The notes under the pieces were generated by a model. The model searched no databases and was not told the origin of the DNA. It was given only the letters and a program-made list of their open reading frames with translations. 64,000 bases of DNA, from positions 14,568,001 to 14,632,000 of the forward strand of contig CM076264.1 of the NCBI GenBank assembly GCA_038380795.1. The letters are read 5' to 3'. The translations under genes were made by a program, and so were the position numbers. Every line of letters begins with the position of its first letter. The first letter of the stretch is position 1. This DNA is from Pyrocephalus nanus (Eukaryota > Chordata > Aves > Passeriformes > Tyrannidae). This document shows, in pieces, positions 1-12,700 of this stretch.

Positions 1-3000
1 CTGAAAAATCTTTAGTCTTAAAATGTATTACAGTGCATAATACATGCAGTATTCATGAGAGAGAAGAAATGAAAGCAGGTGAAGTTGTTTGTTTTAGAAT
101 ATGAAGCAGCACAGTCAGGTGTCCCCACAAGCCATTCTGTTGCGGGTAAATGCTTTAGGGTAGAGTGGCACTGTCATCGTGTAAACTTAAGGATATTTTT
201 TGGCAACACAGCACATCTTTTGAAGGCACACTAAAGGGACACATGAGAAATACCGAACAGGGCTTGTTTCAGCTTTCATGTTGCTTTGCCTTTGACTGCA
301 AAGCAGGACCAAGAAGCAGTGCAAGGGTAGTTGTGGTGGTTTGCTCTGGTGCAGCAATTTGAAACTTCACCAAGCTGAATGTTTCTCAAGTCAACAAGCG
401 TTTGACTTGGAGGGGGGGGGAAATTACATTAAAGTATTTCCATTAGGGCAGAGTTTGTAAAAAGACATGTGAGCTTCGGTTCAGGAAGGTATTCAGCATG
501 TGCTAAACCTGAAGCATGTAACTAATCAGAAGTGTCATTGGAACTGTGCCTGAACTTAATTCTAATTACATGCCTAATGATTGGCTGAGTCTGAAGCAGA
601 AAGGGCAACGGGCACAAGAAGGAAATTCTGGTAGGAGTCAGAGCAGTACTTTCAGTCCACTGTAGTGTTTGCAAACTCTTTAAACCCCTTCTCTGCCCCA
701 TGGATTGGAGAAAGCCCTTCCATGTGAGACACACACACATGTGATCTGGTAAACTGACTGCATTGTTTTGTTTTCTGTTTGTTTAAAAGACTACAGTTTT
801 TCAAAGCTTAATATAGTTTATGCGTAGTAAGGAGACTGTATATCAAATCTCTACTTGCTCTTGTGACTGCAGTTGATGACATTAGAAGGAGTCTGGATCA
901 ATACCTGGATTGGTATGCTGTTAGACTGGTCCGACAGAAACAAAACATGTACTGTGAGAAACCATATTAGATTAATAAAGAAAATAAAAAAAAAAAGAAG
1001 TCGTTCTCAGGGATAGAACAGGTCTGCTGAGGTGCTATACTACAAATGCATGGCACATACAAATAATATACAGGTTTCTGATTACTTGATTTCCCTCATT
1101 TCTGGTTAATTTGGGGAAAGTTCGCTCAACTTTGTATGAAATTTCCAAGTGATACACATCTCATCTTCCAATGCCCACAAGCAGTGTTCCTAAGTAAGTA
1201 AACAGGAAGGATGATAAGGGAGTGGGATTCAATATTAGTTGACTAATATTTGCTTCAGTCTCGATGGTTAGGGTGCCATGCTTGCATGCATGGAGGAGGA
1301 GGCAGCAAGGGAGAAATCCTTATGGAGACAGCTAAAATGGGTGTTCCTAAATAAAATTTTGTTAGTCAAAGAAAATATTCTATAAACATTTTTGCATTGC
1401 ATGCAGGGGGCATGGAGAGAGAAAAGTTGTTGTGCTTCTGAAGAGTTTAAAAAGTAAATTTTTATGCAGAAACTGTGACATAAGAACTATACCACATCAC
1501 AGTTTTGAATGGCAAGTGAAGTTTTGAATTTACATACTTGTTTTCATTTATATTGGCCAAACTGACCTGAATGTCACCATGTATGATCATTGATAATGGA
1601 TACTAGTACAAGATGTGCTTATGTATTTATTTGCATGTACTCTTTAGAATTCTAGTAAGCTGTTGCCTAACCAGAAAGGTTAGTGTATTTCAAACCATTA
1701 GGCAGATTTTTGTATAAACAATATGGGGCAGTCAGCTGATAATACTTTATTTCCAGTATTTTTTGTTTGCATGCCACTTAAACTAATTAAGCATCAGTAG
1801 TTCATTTAGACATACAATAGAACAAGAATAATCTTTGCCACCAAAGTTCCTGTAATCGTAAGGTAAAAAAATATATTTGAACAAGAATGAAAGGCAGAAA
1901 ACAATCTACAAAGCAATAAGGGCAAATCCATGTAATGGCAGCAAGGAAATCTGTGAAAAAAAGAAAGTGCTAGTGAGGCTGCATGGTTGGGTACAGTTGG
2001 AACAACATCATTTGCAAAGATCTTGAAGATCTTGTAATTTTATTCTGATGCTTTGCTCAATGACACAGGGTCAGAGGTAGGTTTTTATTCTCAATATATC
2101 ATTATTTATATTTCTGTTCATAAAATTTGTAGAGAACTAGGTGTGGCATATTCATATTTTGTGTGCTCACACACTATATATATGTTTATATATTTATATT
2201 TCTTACAAATGAAGGGAAGATCATGTTTACCTGTGCTGTGTTTGGCCATGATTGCTGCTTTTGCGGGGCCCTGACTTGGGTTTCCAAGTGCTATCTTTTA
2301 TCTTCTCAGGACTTCTTGCACTCTTTGTAAGAGAAAATCCTGCAAACATTTTCCTTCTGGATTATTTTCCATTTAGGGGTATGTTTTGTTTTAGAAAGCT
2401 AGGTAATGAGTATTCAATCTTTTACTTTTAAGGCATTTTCCTGTTATTTTAAGTAGTTCCTGTAATTAAACAATATACACATAGATATTAATGTGTAATA
2501 GGGAAAGACAACCTCTTAACAATACTCTCCTTGGTGTGAGTTAGATCAGGTGAGCATAGAAGAGAAGGTGAATCTGATGTTTCTGCTGGTGCAGTGGACA
2601 AATATGTAAGTATTCCAAGCCTGGTAATACGGTTAACTCTCTCATTTCCCTCAGTGAATAAAATGGTTTGGTTGACAGCAGTGAATGGGCTGCCATCAGG
2701 AGGGTTCTTCTCATGAATTGTTAAAAGGTGGAGGGAGATGTGATCCAGGGGGAGCTGCAGTCTTTGTATCAGGAGTGCTACTTTTAGAAAGGCTGAGTCA
2801 ACAAACTCATAACTTGCAAGCGATCAAAGGACACATGTTTTTAACCTTGGTATGTTTTTTCCTTCCAGCCTTTCTCAGCTGTCCTCCAGACTGTAATATC
2901 ATGCTTTGCAGGCTATTTAGTTTCTTCATTAAATCTCAAACGTGAGCTACACGGCTCAAGGTAGCCAGGGACAATGAGTGGCTATTAGAGTCTATGGATA

Positions 3001-6000
3001 CATCAGGCTTGTCTGAAAATTCCTTCAGTTCTTTTGTCACTCCTGTACTTTGCAGATTGTCCAGATCTGTGGTTTTTGCATAAGAAGAGCAGATAGCAGA
3101 TACTCCAATCTTAGTAGGAGACTGAGACTTCCAGTGTCCACAAATCCCTATAAACAATATTTCGTTTGGTTAGGGGTAGTCAGGCTGTTAGGCAGATGGT
3201 CTCAGCAAATGATATCTTTGTAATGAAGAAAAGGCTGTCTTGGATGGACTTAAGTTTTATTTATTTATTTAGTTAGTTATTGAGCTCTGTGGTCTGGCTC
3301 ACAGCCAAGGATGCTTCCTGTTTCTAGTTTTGATTTATACCTGGTTACTTTCCAGGCTGCTTCCTCTGTTGCGCTGTAATCCAGCAGTATGTGCCAGGCA
3401 ACATCAAGAGCATTATTGATGCTTTCTTGTTGGTGGCCCTCTAGAGACTTGGCTTCAGGGAGCTTTCAGCTCTGGATCTGATTCTGTGCTCCCCCCCGCC
3501 CCAAATATAGTGATTGTGAATATTTTACAAAGGTTTTTTGTGGTTTGTAGTGGAATTCAAGCCTCAAAATCCAAAGCCTCAGAAAATCTGTGTTCTCTAC
3601 AATCTCATATAAGCCAGTGCACAGCAACTCATGTTTTACAGTGTATAGGTGCTGAAGTGCAAAAATCAGGATAACTGCTTTGGGGCAGTCACACCTGTAT
3701 TAGAGTGGACACACCCTGTGGGGAGTTAATTTGTTTAAAAATTCTAATTAATTTTTTGATAATTTTTATTGAAGATTTTGTAAAGATTTTAAAAATATCA
3801 AATATAATTTTTAGAAATAACCAACATCATATTTTTCACACTGAACACAGATTCGGTTTAGATGTCAAGAATTTCTGGCATGTGCCTTTTTTATTTATTG
3901 AATCATGTGTTTGAGAACCAGAAAAAAAATAGATCTTGTCAACTAAAACCAGAAATGCAACAGGTTGATCTAATATTGTCCATAGTAAAGTCAAAATGTA
4001 AAAGAAAAAGAAAAAGAAAAAAAGAAACTACAGTAGGAAAGGGTTATTTTTCTAGAGATTTCCGTACTCTGGAAGTTTTATAAAATTGTTAGAATTGGTG
4101 CAGAAATCAGTTTTGAAACAAAACTTTTGTCCTAGCTCTCTAGAAGTTGATCTTTTGCAATTTCTAATATTATTAGACTTTTAATATATCCAATTAGCTT
4201 CTGTAACCCATTCAAATAGGGAATAAAAACCCTAGAACTGTTCTCTTATTGAATGTGGTTTTTATTGTTAAAAAATGGATTACAATTAGGGTACAATTAG
4301 TGGTTAGTGGTAATAATTAGGGGCTGAGCTACTGCAGTGTATTTAAAATGCTTGTTTTCACCTTGAAATTCCTGAAATGCCTATATCAACATTGAAATTA
4401 TAATTTGACATAAAATACATTGTTGCTTTATGTTTGCAGAAAGTGAAAAGAAGACTGGTACAGCCACTGTCTTCATTATCTTATGGGGAAAAAGCTTAGA
4501 AAATTTATCAGAGTAAGAGCACACTATGAACCACAAAGACAGTTGGCCTCTTTTTCTGAGAATTTTTGTCTCTAGTATAAATAAATACATAGGTTTTGGG
4601 TTTGTACAGATTGCTGGGTTTAACCTGAATTGGGTTTGCATTATGTTGAAAAGAAGCTAAGTCAAGGAAAGACCATGGTGATAAGTTTCTCTTGCTCTAT
4701 CCTATCAGCTAACTTATAAAATATTCTTTGGTCAGCATATATTATAGCCAGTTGTCATAGAAATGCAAGGAGTACCATAGCCATAAAGTGAATGAGGGCA
4801 GAGCAGTATATTTCACCTAGGTAAAAGGTGTCTTATAATGCTCAATAAACATTAGTTGGAAGTGTTTGTGTGTCTCTTTTCCTTACCAATGGCAAATCAA
4901 GTCTGTATTGAAGGGAAATTACCCAAATAAAAACCGGTACAGGTGTTGTTCTTGTCTTGATAAATACAGTCCTCTACAGTATATGAATGTAGTAGTGGAG
5001 GCTAAACCACTAGCCAAATTTCAAAGAATTTGAAATGACCTTGTACATTCTTGCCTCCTTTACATTAGACAGTGACTTCTGGTACTCTCATTTGTGTTTG
5101 TATCTTCAAAGGAAATAGGTTCATGTTCTGTATGGCAGTGAAAGGGGCTTTCTCAACAAAATCATGGTACAGCTTTAAGCTGTTAACAATTTTTTATAAG
5201 TTTATCCTCATTAGCTCTATTACTAACCTCCAGTTTTTTCTCTCCTCTTTTTCATCCCACTCTGTCCTTGCTGTTTGCCTCCTACTGATTTTTAGAGGAA
5301 ATTTTAATTACCCCAGTGAAACAAAGCAGACAGAGATGACCTGATGTCTGGGTCTTTTCCTAAAGTGATTCCTGGCAAACATACTGAAATTCATTAATTA
5401 GTTCTGTTTGAGACCAGAAAGAACAGATCAGTATTCTTTTGTAGCAGCAGAATCTAATCTACATTTCCATGTACAGCTATACATCTAGTCATAAACTTGT
5501 GGAATAGGCCAAGTTAAATCCTCCCAGCCATGGGTTTTTTTGAATATCTAAAATCAGCTCTAGTAAGAGCTCAGGATCTAGAGTCCAACACTGTTGTTGC
5601 AGATTAAAGGGAATCTGGCAAAATTCCTTGGGCTGCTGCCACGTGGATCTGCTGGTAGAATACAGTACGATAATATGTTGAATTTGGCTCATTACTCTCA
5701 AGAAATGCTGCCATAGACTTTGTGGGACACATTTAGGAATTGGAATGGTTATATGTAGGGATGGTCTTGGGCTCACTGCTCTAGACAGAGCTGTTATTAA
5801 CGCTGTATATCCAAGATGGTTTATGGTTTGTTTAGTCCCAATATCCATTTTATGCTACTGAATAGAGAGAAATAGGTCAAACTTACCCATGTTTTAAATT
5901 TCTCCACAAAAGCCTAATCTTTTTTGTTGTAACTTTTACACTGCAGGCTCAGACGTTAATCCACCACTTCAGTCAGTGTGCATTTTGAGATTCTGCTTTC

Positions 6001-9000
6001 ATGTAAGATTAGACCTAAAGAACCATTTATAATAGTGGACTAAGTGGGACTGACTAACTAATCCAAATAACCGTTGGAATTTGTGACTTGATTAAAATTT
6101 TGAGCGCGACATGACTTAGTCTTCTCCCAAATTTAAATTGTTACACTTATTGTCTGAGTTTGCCCCCAGTTAGGTCAATAGCAGGATGCCAGTGCTTTTA
6201 AGAACTGAATTGTAGAGAACTGATAGTCTATAAATCTAATGCAGTTTGGCCACAGTCTCAAAAACTGTAACGCTGGACGTGACTGTGAAATCTTTTAAAC
6301 TTTGAGGTTGGTTTAGTATATTTTTTTTGTTTCTTGAGTGACGTAATTCAGTGAGTGGACTTTGTTCTTGTCTTTATTACAGGCATTAATCTAGGCTTTT
6401 GTAAATTCTGCAGTCCAGATGAGTGATGGTGGTGGATCTGTCTTTAAGGGAGGTTCTTTTTTTTTCAGTAGCAAATAGATCACCTATGAAATAGCACATT
6501 GCAATCCTATTCTTCCACGGGAGGGTTTCCCTCCTGTTGGATATGTGTGATTGCCTCGCCATACATCTACTGCGCAAGAAGGTTCTCTGAAGGTTGGTCA
6601 TCTGTAGTCTCATGTTTTTGTACAAGTCAGTCAACACAAAACAATGTTGGTACCATTTCAGGTGCTCATATTGTGTGTGGATGATTTTGAATTCAGTCTT
6701 CTGTGCATGCACAGAGGGCTTCTGACAACAGGTCACTCACAGGAGGCATCTTTTATTAGCTGTGAAACATTTATATTTCAGTGAAATTTAAATAATTAAT
6801 AAGGCTAGAAGCAAATTCTAATTAAACCAAAAAACTTTTCTCCCCACTACTGAAATAAAGCTGGTCTCCATCCCCCCATTCTCAGGCAGACCTTAACAGT
6901 GAGTCTGTCAAAGCAGCAGACAAATATCCAGGGAATGATGAAAAGTGCTTGCCTATTGAAGTGAAAATGAAGCAAGAAAGAGAAGCTGAATACTGTATGT
7001 GCACTTCTTGAGGCAGAGGCTGATGTTCTGCTTGCTTTTCAGATGCTCACATTTGCAAAACCAGTACTTGCTGAGGCTTTGGCCTGCAACAGAGAGAGGT
7101 TTCTGCTACTGAAAAAATAGGTCTAGTTATGGCATGGCTGGGCTGGGCTGGGCTGGACTGGATTTTATTTTCCTACTAAATGACAAAATGAAAATACCAA
7201 AGTATGGATGAACACAACTATGAGCTGCTTGAAAGAACAAAAAGTCTTTTTGTCTTCTCCTTTTCCGACTCTTAGTTTCTTAGGCTAATACTTTTAGAAG
7301 AGTATTTTGCATTATTTGTGAGAGACAAGTAAAAAGCACCGAAGAACTTCACTGCAAATTTAGGTGTAAGTCACCTAAATTCATACAAGAAAGCTCATCT
7401 CTTATAAAGTACTCCTGGGGAATACTTGTTCTTCTCACCATCATTAATTTCAGCAGAGAACTGTGGATAAGGCTGTACAAATAAACACAGCTGCGGAATG
7501 TGACATAGTAAACAACATGCTGAAACCTCTTGGCAGGGAGTTTTTTTGCCAGAGAGCCCAAATGCAACACTTAGTCCGTGGAAAAGATGGCATTTAAAGT
7601 TTTGGTACTTTTAAATTTTTCAGAAGCAAATATTTATCCCTAAAACTGCTCAATCTAGCCCTGTATTTACACATAAGGGGGCAGTGTGGTACTGTTAGCC
7701 AAGTGCCATGTAGGTGCACGTTGGATTTCATTATTATATATTGCATCATGGTTTAAGAAATGGCTTTAGAACTCTGAGCACAATTAGAGCTTTGTCACTG
7801 CCTGAGAGTGCTGCTGTGTTTGTCCTGGGGAGAACCATGTTGGACTGTTTCCTTTCTTCTTTGTAAACATTTTGTTTTTAGAGAGTTCCTTGCGCTATTT
7901 TGGCGTGCTCTCGTAGTCCCTTGTTCATAGGCATGTGAAGGAAGGGGAGACAGCTTTCTTAATGCTGGTATGGGGAACTTCAAATGACATCATTTTACCT
8001 CCCCCACAGCAACATTCACTTTTTGGAAAAGAAGGTGATATTTCCACTGGTGGTTTTCTTTGCACACTATATAGAGGCTTCTGGCCCACTGCTGCCCAGC
8101 TTTGGGAATATGCTAACTTTTCCACAGTTTTCATGGAAAGTAGGATTTCTTGATTACTTTGTACCTGCCAGTACAAGAATGATGATTAAGTAGCTGTAAG
8201 TCAGCATATGTGTGGATTCTTAGGTCATTTTATTCCTTCACGTTGATATTCAGGGTTAACAGGCCAGAATAGGATGGCATTTAGAATTTCTAGTACTTTT
8301 AACATGATGTCTTGAGTGCCTTAGTACAGGATGCTTATGGCACTTTTTTCTCACCTGTACAGAGCCTGGCTGGCTTTTAGCTTCATACTGCACCTGACAC
8401 GTGCTGTGATAATCCAAAAATGTGTTATCTGTATTGTCTCTTTATACTTTCCACATGAATTTCCACTTCATAAAAAGTTTCTCCTTCAAAGATTCATTGC
8501 AACTCTCATCTTTGTCACATATCCTTATACTAAATATTGTAAAGTTGCAGATTACAAGAACAGCGTATAATATTTCATTATATCTTGCTATGTTACCATG
8601 TTGTGAGGTGCCATACAGACACAGGGCTTTTCTAGTACAGCTTCTGTTTGTGTTTTTCTTTATCTGCTGCTTTGTCTTTGATGAAATACATATTAAGTTT
8701 GTTTGTTTGTGTGAGTCTGCCATGATCACTTGGAAAAGCCTGCTGTTAAACTGTACATCGGCATACTGATAGTTTTCTACAAGTAAATCAGCATGATTAG
8801 ACTGTACGTGTCAGTTAAAGTAAAGGTGCTGTCAGGTACAGCAAATCTGTGTTGTTGATTAATTCATTCAGAGAGAAATGACATGGTATTTTGTGTGGAG
8901 TGGTGATGTGCTAAGGGTCATGGCTCAAAAGATAAAATGATGACAGGAAATGCAATCCTTTTTATATGCATCTCTGTGGATGTCAGCATTTCATATAACT

Positions 9001-9564
9001 TTGTCTCAGTATGCAATAGTTAACTGAATAAATTCTCACGTTTTGTTACTATGGTATTTCTCAGTACAAACCCCTGCCCACAAAATTTTCCCCTTGCTCT
9101 CTTAGAGAATATGGTGTTTTCCTTAATTAAAATGGCTGATAAAATGATATCACAAGTTTTGAAAACTAAAATGGATATTCTGGCAAAATTGTAAATTCTA
9201 GCTAAAGCTATGAAGCTTCTTGGTTACTGGTTCCTAAAGTTAGTATCCTTCTTTTTCTCCTTCCCCTCCATCCTGGCTGGTAAGTGTGGCTGCAAATATT
9301 TTGTCTTTGAATTAACTGACTGGCAGCTTGGTTAATGTGTAGACAGTGCTCTTGGTTATTTTATTTATCTACTTATTTATTTATTTTAAAAGCACTCATT
9401 AAAAACCCACGGCATACTCCCAAACTTGAAGGAATGGATTTTTTGGCTCCTGTCTGCTTTGAATGAAATCCAAAACAAATGTTGTTTGATAATGGTTTAC
9501 AGTTGCATTACACCGGTTGCTCTTCATGATAAATAATTAACACCCTTTGTGTTCTTGATTGCAG
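1..9564 (+). other. ARHGAP10: ARHGAP10 intron (5' end outside the window)
   Basis: No exon is visible here on either strand. It ends in a normal acceptor (a T-rich tract followed by GCAG at 9561-9564). Simple repeats include an AAAAG-type run at about 3999-4026, ATTT-type runs at about 3254-3270 and 9354-9386, and a short GGCTG pentanucleotide array at about 7136-7160. The open frames found here (for example 5489-5848 and 6386-6736 on the - strand) look like chance ORFs. Confidence 0.75.
7136..7160. repeat. GGCTG pentanucleotide microsatellite
   Basis: About four to five copies of GGCTG, with one variant unit (GACTG), lie in the first intron shown. It is a short simple repeat with no visible function. 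Confidence 0.7.
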
Positions 9565-9715
9565 ATTTTCAAAACCCTGCCTGATGCCACTTTCCCCGAG
9601 CCAATCTCTATGTCAGTATCTCCTCCAAATGCCCCACCAAGGCAGTCAAGAAGACAAGGACAACGTATTAAGAGGCCTCTGGCTGTTTACAATCTCTGTC
9701 TTGAGTTGGATGATG
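9565..9715 (+). CDS. ARHGAP10: ARHGAP10 coding exon, fifth from last (linker after the RhoGAP domain)
   Basis: This 151-nt exon enters in phase 0 after acceptor GCAG and leaves after one base of a codon at the donor G|GTAAG. It encodes 50 residues beginning IFKTLPDATFPEP. It contains a proline cluster (SPPNAPPRQ), a basic stretch (residues about 27-37, RQSRRQGQRIK) and the motif KRPLAVYNLCLELDD. The latter part is strongly conserved in GRAF proteins between the GAP domain and the Ser/Pro-rich region. The basic proline-rich stretch could be a ligand for SH3 domains (inference). An open frame continues past the donor to 9930, but the GTAAG donor and the family sequence show that this read-through is intronic. 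Confidence 0.88.
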
Positions 9716-12700
9716 GTAAGATGTTAGTAATAATTTCAGTCCTTGCATCAGATGGGCTGCATATCCTATCTGCAGAAGGTGTTTTCATTTCGTGTTTCAA
9801 TTTGTATACATGTGTGCATGCACATGCATGCTTGTTTAACTGCTTTGGAACATGTAAAGAAGCAAGGAGAGCTACAGAGAAAGGAGAGCAGGGAGTACTG
9901 TCCTGTGACATATGTTTAAAAGTAGGATGAACTGTCTTAAATATGCTTTTCTCCTCTAAAAAAGGAGCAGCTCTTGTTTCTTTGGGGAAATCTCTTTGAC
10001 CTCTACTGAAGATTACACAGCCATAAGATAAATGGAGAGAGAACTAAAATTAAAGCAAATCTTTTATGAGAAGAGCTAATGCACTTTACAGTTAAATTCT
10101 TCTGGATTAAAGGCTCAGGTCACCACTGCACTGGAGAATACCACTACTTCACTTGAATCTTTAATACCTTGCTGTAACTAGCAGTAAATACTTGTCAACT
10201 TGCCTTACTGTTGAGAAGCAATGGGAAAAAAAATACTTACATCTTGCTTTTGCAAGAGTCTTGCAGCAGCAACATACAGTGAGGCAAAGGGTGTATAACA
10301 TCTTATATATTCTGACTGTTGGCCAGAAACATAATCATTTTCCTGAAATTTCATTGCTTGGGGGCACGTACAGTACCAAGGAGGCAAGTCAGGGCTCATT
10401 GTGTGTTATGGATTTTCTCTACCCTATTCCCTTTCTCTCTCCTAATGTTTTTAGTAAATTTCTTTTCACATGAAGAACCATGGGATCAGGGCACAAAGTC
10501 CAGTGACAGCAAGTGGAAATAAACATGAAGATTTTGAACTCATGCAGTAGTATGAGATTTGCTGGTGAACTGTCAATAAATTGGTGGTCAACGGTGCTGG
10601 ATTTCAAGAGGAAAGAGCACAAATACCTACGACAGATGTTAAGTGCAGGTTTTAGAAATAAATTCAGGACTGTTTATAGTCTCAAAACCAGTTTTACAAA
10701 GAGTCAGCAAGAAATTCAGCATTCCTGCCACTGGATTTAATTCACCAGAGAGATGCATAATCTCTGTGCCTTTCTTGCATGAAATATGAAACTAAATGCC
10801 TTGACTCAAAGATGTTTAAGGTGTATCTACTTAAAAAGCTTAAGCTGTGTTAATTTGAAAAATATGCTACTGAAAGCTAAGAAAGCTCTTGAGCTATATC
10901 TGCAATAATAAATTTATCCTCATTTGAAAAACAAAACAAAACTGAAGCCACTCAGAGAGCTGTTCACATCTAGTTTTGAATGTGAATCCCAGCAGGTCGC
11001 AAGAAGTACCACAACTACTCCAATTCCAGGCTGCAAGGTGTGCACTGAGGAGCTGTGACCTCCCAACACAGCTGTGACCCAAACACAGTGGGCAGAAACT
11101 ATTTGATGGATTAACTTATTTTAAGAGTGAAAAATACAGTATTACTCTTGGAAACTGTTATAGAAGTTCAATTTCTCCTAAATTCAGTTCATATTCTTAA
11201 CCAATTTGGGCATCTTGACAAAGAGAAGAACTGGGATTGTTAAAGGCAGTAATAGTTATGTATCATGCAGAACTTTGATACTTGTCTGGGAATTCTAGTG
11301 GGGTGAATTGCAGAATAACCCAATATGTCATTATACATGGTAAAACTCTGATGAAGGCTGAATTGCTGTGGGTGAAATTTCAGTGGGATCTGATGATAAT
11401 ATTTCCCCTTGTAACTGCGGAAAAAAATGTCCTCTGTGGTCTCTGAAGCTGCTGCTGAAAGTACCAGTGTTCTCAGTCTGTTGTTGCTAGAAACTGGCTC
11501 TTGGGAGGTCCTGACTGCAGGTTAATGCTCATTTTCTTTGTGTTTAGTTGTGTCAGTGAGGTGGGAAGTAGTTAGGACACAGGCTGCTTGGCAAGTGGAC
11601 CATATAGATGCAGTATGCAGTACCCTGAGCCCAGCTGTGTCATTGCATGGTCTGAAGAACTACCCCAGTGGATACAGGGTTTGTAAATCATCCAGGCTCA
11701 TGAATTATCTAGTCACTGAGTAGAGCTCAGTGCCTCCAGATACGCTCCGTGGCCTTCAGTTACTTTGTTCTTTGGAGAGGGGGGGAAGGAATAAAAGTGA
11801 GCCTGGGCTTCATTCCATATTCACCTAGTTTCTTGGCTAACAAATGCGTGTTTTATAACTGCTCTTTGGAAGATTTTATCCTGTGTGTGTTTTTAACAGG
11901 AAATTAAACATTAAACCCCTTCCCTCCCCCCCCTCTTTATTCACAATGGCATGAGTTAAGCACCAGGCACAAGCCACTGTTTTGTATTTCCTGGATATGG
12001 CAAAATTATCATAATCTTGTTTTAAACAAGCAACTGATACATATTTATGCCTAAATATATTTATAGACAAATGTATCTCTAAAGTTATTGTAATTGTATA
12101 TAAATATTCTCTATGCCTTGAAATTAGAAGTATGTTGGAGACAAAAATCTCTCTGTGCTGGAAAACTTCTTGAGTGTGTTTCTTTTAGGATTGTTATGCA
12201 AACCAGGAAATTGTTAGAAAAGCGGAAACAAGTCTTTAGCTATCAGCTGCTCCAGGGAGTTAACAGGCTTCAGAATCCACTGCTTGAATTGGAAATGCAG
12301 GGTTCGGGCCAGGTTTCTTTTTAAAAGCACGTTTGCAGTCGAGAAGCTTCTTGACTGCACACAAAATGTATGCAGCAACCACCCAGAAAGAGCTGTAAGT
12401 GACATAAATATTGATAGATATAATAGCCAAAGAACACACACTATGTTTGATAAAAATCTTTATTTTGCCTTCTAGTAATTAGCTGTACTGAATTCTGATA
12501 ACATAGATTTTCCTTCCTTGTACATGGAAACTAGATGATTAAACCTATTTGCAAACAATTCAAGTATTATATTTACTACCATAAGGATCTTAATTTCCTG
12601 AAAGACCAAGTCACAGATGATAGTGTCTGTTTTTCTTTCAGCTTCTTTCCTCTGTGGTAAGCCAGTTACTAAATTTTCACTCTGAAGTTTTTTGACATCC

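Noticed and set aside
5489..5848. 119-codon open frame on the - strand
   Set aside because: No family resemblance, no Kozak or splice context, and it sits within an intron. Treated as chance.
9716..9930. Extension of the ARHGAP10 exon frame past 9715
   Set aside because: The donor G|GTAAG and the in-frame join to the next exon show that the extension is intron.
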